DNA of 64,000 nt, from the NCBI GenBank assembly GCA_038239005.1, contig JBBSFE010000005.1:1-64000 (forward strand), given 5' to 3'. Made by a program: the position numbers and the translations under genes. Origin of the DNA: DASXHD01 sp038239005 (lineage in GTDB: Bacteria > Myxococcota_A > Polyangia > Polyangiales > Polyangiaceae). Positions 1-8,052 of the stretch are shown piece after piece. Position 1 is the first letter of the stretch, and the number at the start of each line of letters is the position of its first letter. The notes beneath the pieces were generated by a model that worked only from the letters and a program-made list of their open reading frames with translations, ran no database searches and had not been told where the DNA came from.

Positions 1-29
1 ACTCGACGATAGAGGCTCTGCCCCGCATT

Positions 30-134
30 TCACGCCTCGTTCATGCTCTCGTTCATCACGATCCAGTCGCCACAGAATCTTCCAGTGCCAACGATCGCCG
101 TATCCTGGCCGGCGTGCTCAGGGATGGAGTCAGA
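30..134 (-). pseudogene. Out-of-frame C-terminal continuation of the lipoprotein at 130-993
   Basis: If one G of the GGGG run at 135-138 is skipped, the protein continues as SDSIPEHAGQDTAIVGTGRF and then about 15 more residues to a TGA at 30-32. Third codon positions in this stretch are mostly G or C, as in the genes around it. I read it as the true or former C-terminus, separated by a one-base indel. It could also be chance open frame in GC-rich DNA. Confidence 0.35.
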
Positions 135-993
135 CCCCATTGAACGTCGTGAGCGTGTTGGCCGGAGCGAACGGCACGCCATTCCCGCTCGGCAGAGGGA
201 CACTCGGAAAGAGCGTGATGGCCGTTCCGTTTTGCGTCGCGACGATTTGTGCCCACTGCGGTGTCGAGGTTCCGCGTTGCGGGACGATTCCGAAATAATT
301 CGTTCCGAGTGAGGCCGTTGGAATCAAGAGCTCCGCGCTCGGCAAAAATGTTTTTGCGCCGCCATAGGGAAGAATGTCGAACATCTGCACGGGCAGATCG
401 GTTGCGATGTGCCACGCGGTGCCGATGCCCGTCAGCGAAGTGAGCGTGCCCGAGCCCGGCAGCGCCGTGCCGTATGGTTGAGAAACCGCCGGTGTGACCG
501 GACACGTCATCGGATTGCCGCTTGCAGAAGCGGGATCCTGCTCCATGAAGAGCACGGCAACTTCGCCAGCGGGGAGCCCGGTCGATGGCACGCTGGGCCA
601 TGTCGTTTCTGGCGTGCCCGTTTGCGCGATGCGCCCGAACTTCGTCACGTCGTATGCCGTGGCGCCGCGATCGACGGCGATGTGCACGGGGAACGAGCCA
701 TCGTTGGCGACGAACACTGCCCAGCAGGGCGGCGCAATCCCCGTGTAGAACGACGGCGTTGGCACGATGAAGTCGCAACCCACGGTGCCTTTGTTTGCGC
801 CGGCTTGCTCGCACGTGAGCACGTTGGCATCGCCGATGTCGGGAGCCTCGAACACGATGTCGGGAAATGCGTCCGACACGTGCGAAGCGTCGTCCTCTTC
901 GGTGGACGCATCGCGAGGCGCGTAGAGCCCGGTGCGCGCGCCGCATGCAGCCGCGAGCCCTGCGGCAAACGCCATGACGAGCGCGCGTCTCAT
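130..993 (-). CDS. IgGFc-binding-like lipoprotein, probably 3'-frameshifted
   Basis: Predicted secreted lipoprotein of 287 residues. The chosen ATG begins a signal peptide with lipobox LAAAC, so Cys would be lipidated; an Asp/Glu-rich linker follows. The phrases NKGTVGCDFIV and QWAQIVATQNGTAITL resemble the repeat core of IgGFc-binding-type surface proteins common in myxobacteria (family knowledge, assigned by eye). Those proteins are usually longer. The reading frame stops just after a run of four G residues, and the +1 frame continues with good coding character to position 30, so a frameshift or a sequencing error is likely. The ligand is unknown. The lipobox region CGARTGL is shared with the unrelated lipoprotein at 36189-37103. 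Confidence 0.6.
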   Translation of the reverse strand: MRRALVMAFAAGLAAACGARTGLYAPRDASTEEDDASHVSDAFPDIVFEAPDIGDANVLTCEQAGANKGTVGCDFIVPTPSFYTGIAPPCWAVFVANDGSFPVHIAVDRGATAYDVTKFGRIAQTGTPETTWPSVPSTGLPAGEVAVLFMEQDPASASGNPMTCPVTPAVSQPYGTALPGSGTLTSLTGIGTAWHIATDLPVQMFDILPYGGAKTFLPSAELLIPTASLGTNYFGIVPQRGTSTPQWAQIVATQNGTAITLFPSVPLPSGNGVPFAPANTLTTFNGV

Positions 994-1111
994 GCACGCA
1001 GTGTAGCGCACGCGCGAAAAGTCGGCTGAAGGCGGAATCGCCAAGCGCCGCGCGCGATTTCGACCAAGACACGCGCGCCATCGGCGTTCGAATCAAGCGG
1101 AGGTCGAAAAC

Positions 1112-1627
1112 ATGGCAGGCGTAACGGTGGACTCCGGCGGCGGCAAGCGGCGCCCGGTCGACATGGAAATCAACATGGTTCCGATGATCGATTTGCTGAT
1201 GGTGACGGTGTCGTTCTTGCTCCTCACTGCCGTGTGGACGCACATGAGCCGCATGGACGCGACAACGCGCGTGCCGGGCGCTCCCGACCCAACGACTGCG
1301 CCGGTCGAGCAGGTCGCGCGCATCCACGTCGCGGTGCCGTCGCACGAGAGCCCGTTCGTTCTGAGCGTGAAACGCGGCACCGAAGTCCTTGCAACCGCAA
1401 GCGTGCCGCGCGAACGCGTCGCCGAGATTTCGACGAAGCTCGAAGAGCTCGAGAGCGGTCATGCGATCGAGCTCGCCAGCGCAGACTCCCACATCGTCGT
1501 GCTCCACACGGACGACGAGCTCCGCTACGCAGACATGATCGCCGTGATGGACGCCATCGCCGCGCCAAGAGACCCACGAGGCCACCACGGCGAATCCGCA
1601 TTCCGCGTGAACCTGGCAACGAAGTAG
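1112..1627 (+). CDS. ExbD/TolR-family biopolymer transport protein
   Basis: Inner-membrane protein of 171 residues with ExbD/TolR architecture: a short basic cytoplasmic N-terminus (GGGKRRPVDMEINMVPMIDLL), one transmembrane helix at about residues 24-45 that carries the conserved Asp of the family (MVPMIDLLMV), and a periplasmic domain ending in RYADMIAVMDAI, a typical ExbD phrase. The family works with ExbB/TolQ to couple the proton gradient to outer-membrane or gliding machinery. No ExbB/TolQ gene lies in the window, and the partner could be left of it or elsewhere. A gene on the opposite strand starts about 120 bp upstream, so this gene has its own promoter region. Confidence 0.85.
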   Translation: MAGVTVDSGGGKRRPVDMEINMVPMIDLLMVTVSFLLLTAVWTHMSRMDATTRVPGAPDPTTAPVEQVARIHVAVPSHESPFVLSVKRGTEVLATASVPRERVAEISTKLEELESGHAIELASADSHIVVLHTDDELRYADMIAVMDAIAAPRDPRGHHGESAFRVNLATK

Positions 1628-1791
1628 CTCATTGTGGAAGTCAATTTGAGCCCATTCGCCGAGCCGTAAATTCCCGTGGACTCCCGACCGCAGGGACGCG
1701 CGACGGATACGCAACAAACCGCTGAACGTACACGACCACGCATGCCATCACATCAACCTAGCTGTGGCACCGAAATCGCGGGCCTGCTTCA

Positions 1792-1819
1792 TTGAGTCTC
1801 GTCAGTCACAGGCTAATGT
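1792..1819 (+). promoter_or_regulatory. Possible sigma-70-type promoter for the lipoprotein operon
   Basis: TTGAGT at 1792-1797 and TAATGT at 1814-1819 are 16 bp apart and lie about 28 bp upstream of the ATG at 1848, which is itself preceded by a strong ribosome binding site AGGAGG at 1837-1842. The boxes match the consensus only partly. The 214-bp gap at 1628-1841 otherwise holds nothing I recognise. Confidence 0.3.
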
Positions 1820-1847
1820 GGTCCCCTACACAGCGTAGGAGGTGGCC

Positions 1848-3497
1848 ATGGCTTCACCAAGATTGCGTGCCGCTCTATTCGGTATGTCTCGGTCAATTAC
1901 GCGTCACGGCGTGGTCGGGGCCGCCGTAACGCTTTCGCTTCTCGGCGCATGTGGAGCGACAACGATAGTTGAGATGCCTGCCGAGATTGTTACCGCTGGG
2001 GGCGCCTGCGGTTCCGGTGGTTGCGAGTCAAGTCAGAGTTCGGCGGTTTGGAACGCCGGTGGAACGCCCGTTGCTGCCGCTCCGCCAATCCCTCCATCGT
2101 GGATAGTTTCATTCGGGTCTGCGGGAACTCTTGTCGGTGACCAAATATTTCCGGGCGAGACGCCAATTGGGTTGGGCGGAATAGCGCGAGCGGTGGACGG
2201 ACCTGGTCCGCTTGCGTGGAGTCTTGACGATCTGAGCACCGTTCCCGCGGCGCACGGCGATCCTTTGGACATAGGCTCTAACACGAGCACGATTTTGCTC
2301 GCAGACGGCGTGCTTGCTTCGACTCGGTCGGCGCCATCGGGCGGCGTTGACATCGTGGCGTACGTGACTACGGCTTTCGGCTCTGACCAGACGCCAACAA
2401 CAACAACGCATCTCGCACCTGTAGATCCTGATATGATCGTCGCCATCATATCATTCGATGGTGGAGTGACATTCACTCAATCCGTGTATGTCAATGAATT
2501 CCACTGCAACGGTCTCACGTCATCGGTAGACCAACCATCGGCCGCATTTGATACAACGGTCTTCCCGCCTCGCCTTTGGGTGGCGTGGCGCTGGAACGCT
2601 GAAGCGAGAACAGTATTGGGCACCTACGGGGCTTGTACTCAATTCTTCGACATCGACCCTATTGCGAAGACCGTTCTCATGCCACTACCGCGTCCAAAAC
2701 CCCAAGAGGTACAAAACCTTGACCGATCTCCATTCCAAGGTATAGGCGGTTTGGTCGTGCAGGCACAGAGCGGACTCGTATCGATTGTCTACTCAAATTC
2801 AGATCATCACTACGACTGCCCCTCGTCGACGAACGAGATGAAGTGGTTATCGGTTTCGTCGAGTGACCAAGGTAAACACTGGACATCAAGCTCTCTTATA
2901 CGCGATACAAACAGCTTCGCGCCATGTCTCGCAAATGGCAACGTCGAGAACTACAAGCGTACCTTCGGATTCATAAATGACGCAGTCGGGGATTACTACG
3001 TTGCACTTCCGACTGCTCAAGACACTGTCCAGGTGTTTCGCAGCATCGACCAAGGCACTACTTGGAGTCCACCGATACACACGCTGAGCGGAAACGTTGG
3101 GTCGCGGATCCATCCAACGATCGCCTCGGACGGGCCCGGACGCATCGCTCTCCACTATTACACCACGGATATTGCGACTGATACTTTCCTCACGCCAGTT
3201 TTCATTGGTTCCAGTAATGTGGCGCTCGATTTTTGGGACATCGAAAGGAGCGTTGGACCTTCATTTCCAATAGACCACTGGACTGGCTGCGCGGCCGACA
3301 CGGCGGGAAACCTACTTCAGTGCCGCACGCTCGGTGACTACCTCGGAATGGGATTCAAACCTCACGGTCCCATCGTTCGCGACGAGCCACCAGTGTTCAG
3401 TTACCTTCCTGCCTGGACGGCGTTTTCGGACAACCCGATCTCCTTGTTGGGATCAGAGCGTGTAACCGCAACGCGGGTAGCCTTACAGTCAGAGTAG
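1848..3497 (+). CDS. Asp-box (sialidase-fold) lipoprotein
   Basis: Predicted lipoprotein of 549 residues with signal peptide and lipobox LLGAC. Three Asp-box/BNR-type motifs are visible (SFDGGVTFT, SSDQGKHWT, SIDQGTTWS), the hallmark of sialidase-like beta-propellers. No complete sialidase active-site Arg triad could be recognised, so enzyme activity is uncertain and a binding or structural propeller is equally likely. ATG 1848 is preferred over GTG 1842 because AGGAGG sits 5 bp upstream. Codon use is clearly more AT-rich than in flanking genes (many third-position A/T codons), suggesting recent acquisition. It is followed closely by two more lipoprotein genes of the same composition. Confidence 0.75.
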   Translation: MASPRLRAALFGMSRSITRHGVVGAAVTLSLLGACGATTIVEMPAEIVTAGGACGSGGCESSQSSAVWNAGGTPVAAAPPIPPSWIVSFGSAGTLVGDQIFPGETPIGLGGIARAVDGPGPLAWSLDDLSTVPAAHGDPLDIGSNTSTILLADGVLASTRSAPSGGVDIVAYVTTAFGSDQTPTTTTHLAPVDPDMIVAIISFDGGVTFTQSVYVNEFHCNGLTSSVDQPSAAFDTTVFPPRLWVAWRWNAEARTVLGTYGACTQFFDIDPIAKTVLMPLPRPKPQEVQNLDRSPFQGIGGLVVQAQSGLVSIVYSNSDHHYDCPSSTNEMKWLSVSSSDQGKHWTSSSLIRDTNSFAPCLANGNVENYKRTFGFINDAVGDYYVALPTAQDTVQVFRSIDQGTTWSPPIHTLSGNVGSRIHPTIASDGPGRIALHYYTTDIATDTFLTPVFIGSSNVALDFWDIERSVGPSFPIDHWTGCAADTAGNLLQCRTLGDYLGMGFKPHGPIVRDEPPVFSYLPAWTAFSDNPISLLGSERVTATRVALQSE

Positions 3498-3504
3498 GTT
3501 GAAA

Positions 3505-3933
3505 ATGGGTCCAACCTACCATTTCATGTGGCTCGCCTTGGTCGTCGGGTGTGGTGGTCACGTGATTGGCGGTGACGACGACGCGCAGCAAGACGCAGCC
3601 GCCGATGGTGTCACCGATGTTTCTCCGAACACCTGCAGCCTCGACGCGGCGCCGCCGACGGTGGTCAGCTGTGATGACGACACAAAGGCCGCGTGCCTGG
3701 TGTGGGCCCAATCGATGGTGTATGGCGGCATCGTCTACGCGCAATGTATCGACCTAGACGCAAAAGCCGCCGTTCACGGATGTACCTCCTCGGACGCCTG
3801 TGAAAGCAACGCGAGCGGTTTTATATCATGCAGTTGTGGTTCTCTTGCTGGCGCGTGCGTCGAAGGCGAAGTATGCGTGAGTGATCTTCCCACAACACCC
3901 GCGCACCATTGCGTTCCGGCGTGTTCGCAGTGA
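3505..3933 (+). CDS. Small Cys-rich lipoprotein
   Basis: Predicted 142-residue lipoprotein: short hydrophobic leader, lipobox LVVGC, Asp/Ala-rich linker, then a domain with many cysteines (pattern CTSSDACESN, SCSCGS, CVEGEVCVS) probably paired in disulfides. It starts 7 bp after the Asp-box gene and its stop overlaps the next start by 4 bp (GTGA), so the three genes look like one operon. ATG 3505 is the first reasonable start; ATG 3526 would leave a shorter leader. Composition is as AT-rich as its neighbours. No function can be assigned; secretion and disulfide-rich structure are the supported facts. Confidence 0.65.
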   Translation: MGPTYHFMWLALVVGCGGHVIGGDDDAQQDAAADGVTDVSPNTCSLDAAPPTVVSCDDDTKAACLVWAQSMVYGGIVYAQCIDLDAKAAVHGCTSSDACESNASGFISCSCGSLAGACVEGEVCVSDLPTTPAHHCVPACSQ

Positions 3934-4550
3934 CCATCAATCGACCGATGTGCCATCCAAGAGCCCTTACTTTCATAGCAAGAGCTGCCAGCATACCGCT
4001 CATTTCGGCGTGCGCGATGCAAGACACGCAACTCGATGGATCAGTTGCGGACTCTTCTAAAGACATCGCCGATACAATGAACGCATCGGACGTTGTCACC
4101 GAGCAAGCGTTCGACGTCGACGGCGGTATCTGCAGCTACGAGGGTTCGGGGCAATACGGCTGCAACAGTCTGCCCAGTTCATTGCCCATCTCTGTTACCT
4201 GTGCTGCTGAATCTCCTGCTACCGGCGGCGCAATTGTTGACGGCTACTACGTACTTACGCAAGCCGTGCTCGACACGGCGGGCTTTGACGCGGCGTGTCC
4301 AACAGGCTTTTCACGGCGTGGCGCGATCGAAGTATGTGGAGGCGCGTTTTTGTGGTTAGATCTTGATCAAGACAACTCATCGTATGATGGCACGATGACC
4401 TACTCCACTAATGGTAATCAAATTAGCGTCGTGCCAATGTCGGGCTGCGAAGGCAACAGTGGTAGCTACGCCTATTCGGCGACGCCGACAACTTTCGAGA
4501 TTCGCGGCGGCGCTAGCGGTGTCATTGTTTTGACCTATACGAAGCAGTAA
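3930..4550 (+). CDS. Hypothetical lipoprotein
   Basis: Predicted lipoprotein of 206 residues, third gene of the AT-richer block. The GTG at 3930 overlaps the preceding TGA as GTGA, which fits translational coupling; ATG 3948 is an alternative. The leader ends in lipobox LISAC. The mature part has an acidic linker followed by a beta-strand-rich region with Thr/Ser/Gly repeats (DGTMTYSTNGNQISVV, SYAYSATPTTFEIRGG) that looks like a small lipocalin- or META-type barrel, but no family is recognised. Paired cysteines suggest folding outside the cytoplasm. Confidence 0.6.
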   Translation: MTINRPMCHPRALTFIARAASIPLISACAMQDTQLDGSVADSSKDIADTMNASDVVTEQAFDVDGGICSYEGSGQYGCNSLPSSLPISVTCAAESPATGGAIVDGYYVLTQAVLDTAGFDAACPTGFSRRGAIEVCGGAFLWLDLDQDNSSYDGTMTYSTNGNQISVVPMSGCEGNSGSYAYSATPTTFEIRGGASGVIVLTYTKQ

Positions 4551-4827
4551 TGCGAACCATCTGAGAAACGCGATGGTACCGTCGAAAGCTCGGCGCGATT
4601 GCGATGGGTGCCGAAGCTCGCGCGGAGTCAGCTGCACGGAGCGATCTCCAGCCCCCGTGATCGCGTGGGACGTTCAGCGCTTCGCGGGCCGGTGGTTGGG
4701 ACAGGCGCTATCCAAATGCGAAGACGCAGGACCTGGGCGCGCACGATAGCGCGGCGATTGTCAAAGACAGGTGCAAGGGGCGCTCGACCGTCGTGTTTAC
4801 GACTACTGAAATCCGCGTCCCCCTTTC
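4551..4827. other. Convergent intergenic gap, no gene assigned
   Basis: This 277-bp gap lies between convergent genes. Short open frames exist on the plus strand but none has a signal peptide, a domain or a good ribosome binding site. No convincing T-tailed hairpin was found. Confidence 0.4.
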
Positions 4828-7800
4828 TCAACACCTCAGCGTAATGGCGGTGCGCACGACTTCCGAGAGATCCATCCGGTGAAGACCATCGACGCCAGGT
4901 GAGCCGGTGATCGACATCACGCCGAGCTTTTGCTGTGGAGCTGACTTGACTGCGTCGAGCTGAATGCCCGGGCTGAAGCCCACCGTGGCGCGCGCGATCG
5001 CGTGCGGCGTCGTCGTCACGATGTGCACGACGCGCCATGCGGTGGCGACGCGGCGACCTGCCGGGCGCTGCCAGCCGTGGCTCTCGAATCTCTTGAGCAG
5101 CGAGCGGCCCTCGACCATGGCGCCCGCCAAGCTTTTGAAGATGTCGGCCGCGGCCTTCGGGGTTCCGCTGAACACGAGTCGTCCGAGTTGTTCGAACGGT
5201 TGGAGGATTTCGTAGTCGGCGAAGAGCGTGCCCCAACGCGTGAGCGAGGCTTCGTCGAGATCGATCGGGTGCACGACCGCGACGCGTGCGCTCTCGTCGA
5301 CTGTGATGGGCAAGTCGTCGCTGTCGGCGAGGGAGCCGTCTTCGACGACGCGAAACGTCGAGACGAGCGCGTGCGCTTCATACACGCCCCACACGAGCCG
5401 GCGCGCCGCGTGACCCAGAAGCGGATGGCGAATCCACCTGAGCTCCACCTCGCTGAACGGCGCGATGCGGTTCGAGACCATGTCGATTTCGAGCCGCCGA
5501 AGGCCTGTTTTTGCGACGATTGCGCACTCCCGGCGAAGCCGATGGAATCGCGCGTGCGCAAGCTCGACGATCTTCGGGTCGACACCTTTGCGCGCGCGCG
5601 GCACTTGAGCGACGCGTCGATCGCCATCGAGCACGATCGTCGGAACGAGCGCTTCGTTGAGCTCGACGCGCACACGGCGGTCACCGAGGTCGAGCTCGGC
5701 TTCGCCGCGCTTGTCGAGCCCGAGATTTGCGATGTGCTCGCTTCGTTGGCCGAGCGCTTCGTTCACGGCCTCCTTCAGGAACGGCGCGCGTGCGTCCTCG
5801 GCGATGGCGACGAGCTCGAGGATGGCGGGCTCCGTGCCGATCGCGGAAAGCACTTCGACGAGCGTCACGCACGCGCGCGGATCGGCGTGCGCCCACTCGC
5901 GAATGTATGGCGCGAGCTTCGGCACTGTGAATTCGGTTGCGAACGCGGCGAGCGAGAGCGGCATCCACTCGTGTGTTCGGCGCCGGCCATGAAGGATCCA
6001 TGTCGAGAAGAGCGACCACGCGAGACTCTCGAGAGATTCGGGGTCGAGCGTTTCGCGCAAGACCGCGATGCCCGCATAGGGCAAATCCGTGCCGCGCGAG
6101 CGAAGGATCTCGACGACGCGCACCGTGGCCTCACGCGGAAGAATGCGGCTCTGCTCGCGTGTGCGAAGCGCAGGTAGGGCGTCGAGTCGAAGCCAATGAG
6201 CGGTGCGGCCGCGCACGTCGAGCCGCGCAAGCGGATCTGCAAACACGAACGACTCGACGGCCGCACGCGCCGCTTCACCATATTCTGCGGCGACGCCGCG
6301 CACCACCTCCGGCACGATCGACGCGAGCACGCGAAGCGAACGCTCCGCGATTCGGCGCGGACGACCCTCGCGACCAAATGCCGAAACGACGAGCGCAATC
6401 GCCGAAGCGCGCGCGTGCTCCGTGAGCCACGTTCGCGCCATGGTTCGCTGTGCGCGACGCCGCGACAAGACACGCGCGAACACGAGCGCCGACCGCGGTG
6501 AGTCGATGCGCCCGCATGTGGTGATGAGTCGGTCGTCCCAGTCGGTGAACGGATCGCGAATGAAAACGCCATCGAGCGCGGACTCACCGTAGAGCGCGAG
6601 CATGAAGCACGGCGGCCGCTGATAGAGCCGCAGCGTAGCTTCGGCCCACAGCGCGCGCCTTCGCTCCTCGGGGAGCTCGAGGATGATCCATTGCTTGTTG
6701 ATCCACCGCGGCCACACATCGACGTACTTCTGATGGAGCGGAAGCGCGTCGAGCTCCGCGAGCTCGGCGGCGTTGATCTCGCGAATCGTCGCGGTGAGTT
6801 GTTGCACGGCGGGTGTCGCGGCGAGCTTCTCGCGCTCGTCCGGCGCCCACGCGACCGTCTCTTTGTAAGGAAGGCGCTCGAGCGCGAGCTTGGGTCGCAC
6901 GATGGCGCGCCATGGCGCATCGCGAAGAATCGGTGGCGCGTCGTCCATCGAGCCGGCGTCGGGCTCTTCGAGTCGTGCGTTCGTCTTGAGCACGTGTCGC
7001 ATCGCGTCGGCCGCAAGGCTCTTGCCGCGCGAAAACTCGGTGAGCGCTAGCTTCGCGAGGGCAGGGTGGTGCTCGAAGTACGACACGATGTGACGCCCGA
7101 ACCGCGGATGTCGCGCGACCGTCGCGAGCCCGAGCGCCATCGCCTCGCTCTCGATCGACGTGAGCGCGCACGCGAGCTTTTGAAGCTCGGCGTCGTCGAA
7201 GTGTCGTGAAGCGAGCGAGCTCTCCGTTTGCACGAGCAGCACGCGTGTGGCGTCGGCCGAGGGCATCGCTAGGACGAAATCACACGAGAAACGCAGCGTA
7301 TTAGAGACCTGTCGCGGGCCCGCCTTCGTGAGAAATTCGATTGCGAGGTCCGCGTTCGTGAGCGACGCAAGCAGCGGGCCGATCAAAAATACGAGCTTCG
7401 GAAAATCGGCGCTTGCGAGAAGTGCGCGCATGTCGCTCTCGGTCCAGTCGGCTTCGTTCGGAAACGCAAAGTCGAAAGGGACGCGTCTGATTTCGGGCGT
7501 GCGCTCTTCACGCATCGCCTTCGCATGGTCGCGCACCTCGCGGTATTCGGCATCGTCCACTGCGCACACCACGTTACGGACGGCGCGCCAACCATCGTCG
7601 ACCGTCGAAGGCACGTTCACCGACGAAGTCTCGTTGAGCATCCACCACCAGAGCTGCTGCTCGCGACCACTCGCGACGTTCCAGTCGAGCGAGCGAACTT
7701 TCACGCGCAGCGCGGTCATTGCGCCGTAGTGCTCGCCGACCGCGCTGATGAGCGTTGCGCCTCCATGGAGCATGCGCTCGGCCGCGGCAATGGCGTCGAG

Positions 7801-8052
7801 GTCGAGCTCGTCGGGGAGGACGCCCGTTTCTAGGATCTTGCTCGCGCGTTTTTCGAGCTCGACGCGCGAGTCTTTGCGGTGCGGCCAGCCTTGCTCCCAG
7901 TGTTGGCGCACGCCGGTCCAGCGCGTCGTGATCTGTTTGAGCTCGCGAGCTTCGTCCACACGGCGCGCGCGAGCACGTGGCTCGCTGCGTCGGGGATGAA
8001 CGTAGCGGCGGAACGCGCGTTCGTTTACGAGGCTTTTGTTAGTCGTGACCAA
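4828..8052 (-). CDS. DUF4132 (MolR/WGR-associated) large protein
   Basis: Cytoplasmic protein of about 1074 residues. The last 250-300 residues fit the DUF4132 domain seen at the C-terminus of MolR- and WGR-type proteins: RHPLLGHAARRLVWGVYE, then VVHPIDLDEASLTRW and FADYEILQPFEQLGRLVF. The long middle part is helical and HEAT-like (repeated Leu/Ala/Arg helices), which could be a scaffold. The function of the family is unsettled. The start is uncertain: TTG 8052 overlaps the end of the NCS1 transporter gene by 28 bp, and GTG 7959 gives 1043 residues. Being directly downstream of the transporter it may share its transcript, but no sequence feature ties it to pyrimidine use. Confidence 0.7.
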   Translation of the reverse strand: MVTTNKSLVNERAFRRYVHPRRSEPRARARRVDEARELKQITTRWTGVRQHWEQGWPHRKDSRVELEKRASKILETGVLPDELDLDAIAAAERMLHGGATLISAVGEHYGAMTALRVKVRSLDWNVASGREQQLWWWMLNETSSVNVPSTVDDGWRAVRNVVCAVDDAEYREVRDHAKAMREERTPEIRRVPFDFAFPNEADWTESDMRALLASADFPKLVFLIGPLLASLTNADLAIEFLTKAGPRQVSNTLRFSCDFVLAMPSADATRVLLVQTESSLASRHFDDAELQKLACALTSIESEAMALGLATVARHPRFGRHIVSYFEHHPALAKLALTEFSRGKSLAADAMRHVLKTNARLEEPDAGSMDDAPPILRDAPWRAIVRPKLALERLPYKETVAWAPDEREKLAATPAVQQLTATIREINAAELAELDALPLHQKYVDVWPRWINKQWIILELPEERRRALWAEATLRLYQRPPCFMLALYGESALDGVFIRDPFTDWDDRLITTCGRIDSPRSALVFARVLSRRRAQRTMARTWLTEHARASAIALVVSAFGREGRPRRIAERSLRVLASIVPEVVRGVAAEYGEAARAAVESFVFADPLARLDVRGRTAHWLRLDALPALRTREQSRILPREATVRVVEILRSRGTDLPYAGIAVLRETLDPESLESLAWSLFSTWILHGRRRTHEWMPLSLAAFATEFTVPKLAPYIREWAHADPRACVTLVEVLSAIGTEPAILELVAIAEDARAPFLKEAVNEALGQRSEHIANLGLDKRGEAELDLGDRRVRVELNEALVPTIVLDGDRRVAQVPRARKGVDPKIVELAHARFHRLRRECAIVAKTGLRRLEIDMVSNRIAPFSEVELRWIRHPLLGHAARRLVWGVYEAHALVSTFRVVEDGSLADSDDLPITVDESARVAVVHPIDLDEASLTRWGTLFADYEILQPFEQLGRLVFSGTPKAAADIFKSLAGAMVEGRSLLKRFESHGWQRPAGRRVATAWRVVHIVTTTPHAIARATVGFSPGIQLDAVKSAPQQKLGVMSITGSPGVDGLHRMDLSEVVRTAITLRC

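Noticed and set aside
4599..4844. Small plus-strand gene in the convergent gap
   Set aside because: Arg-rich, no leader, domain or ribosome binding site, and overlaps the end of the DUF4132 gene.
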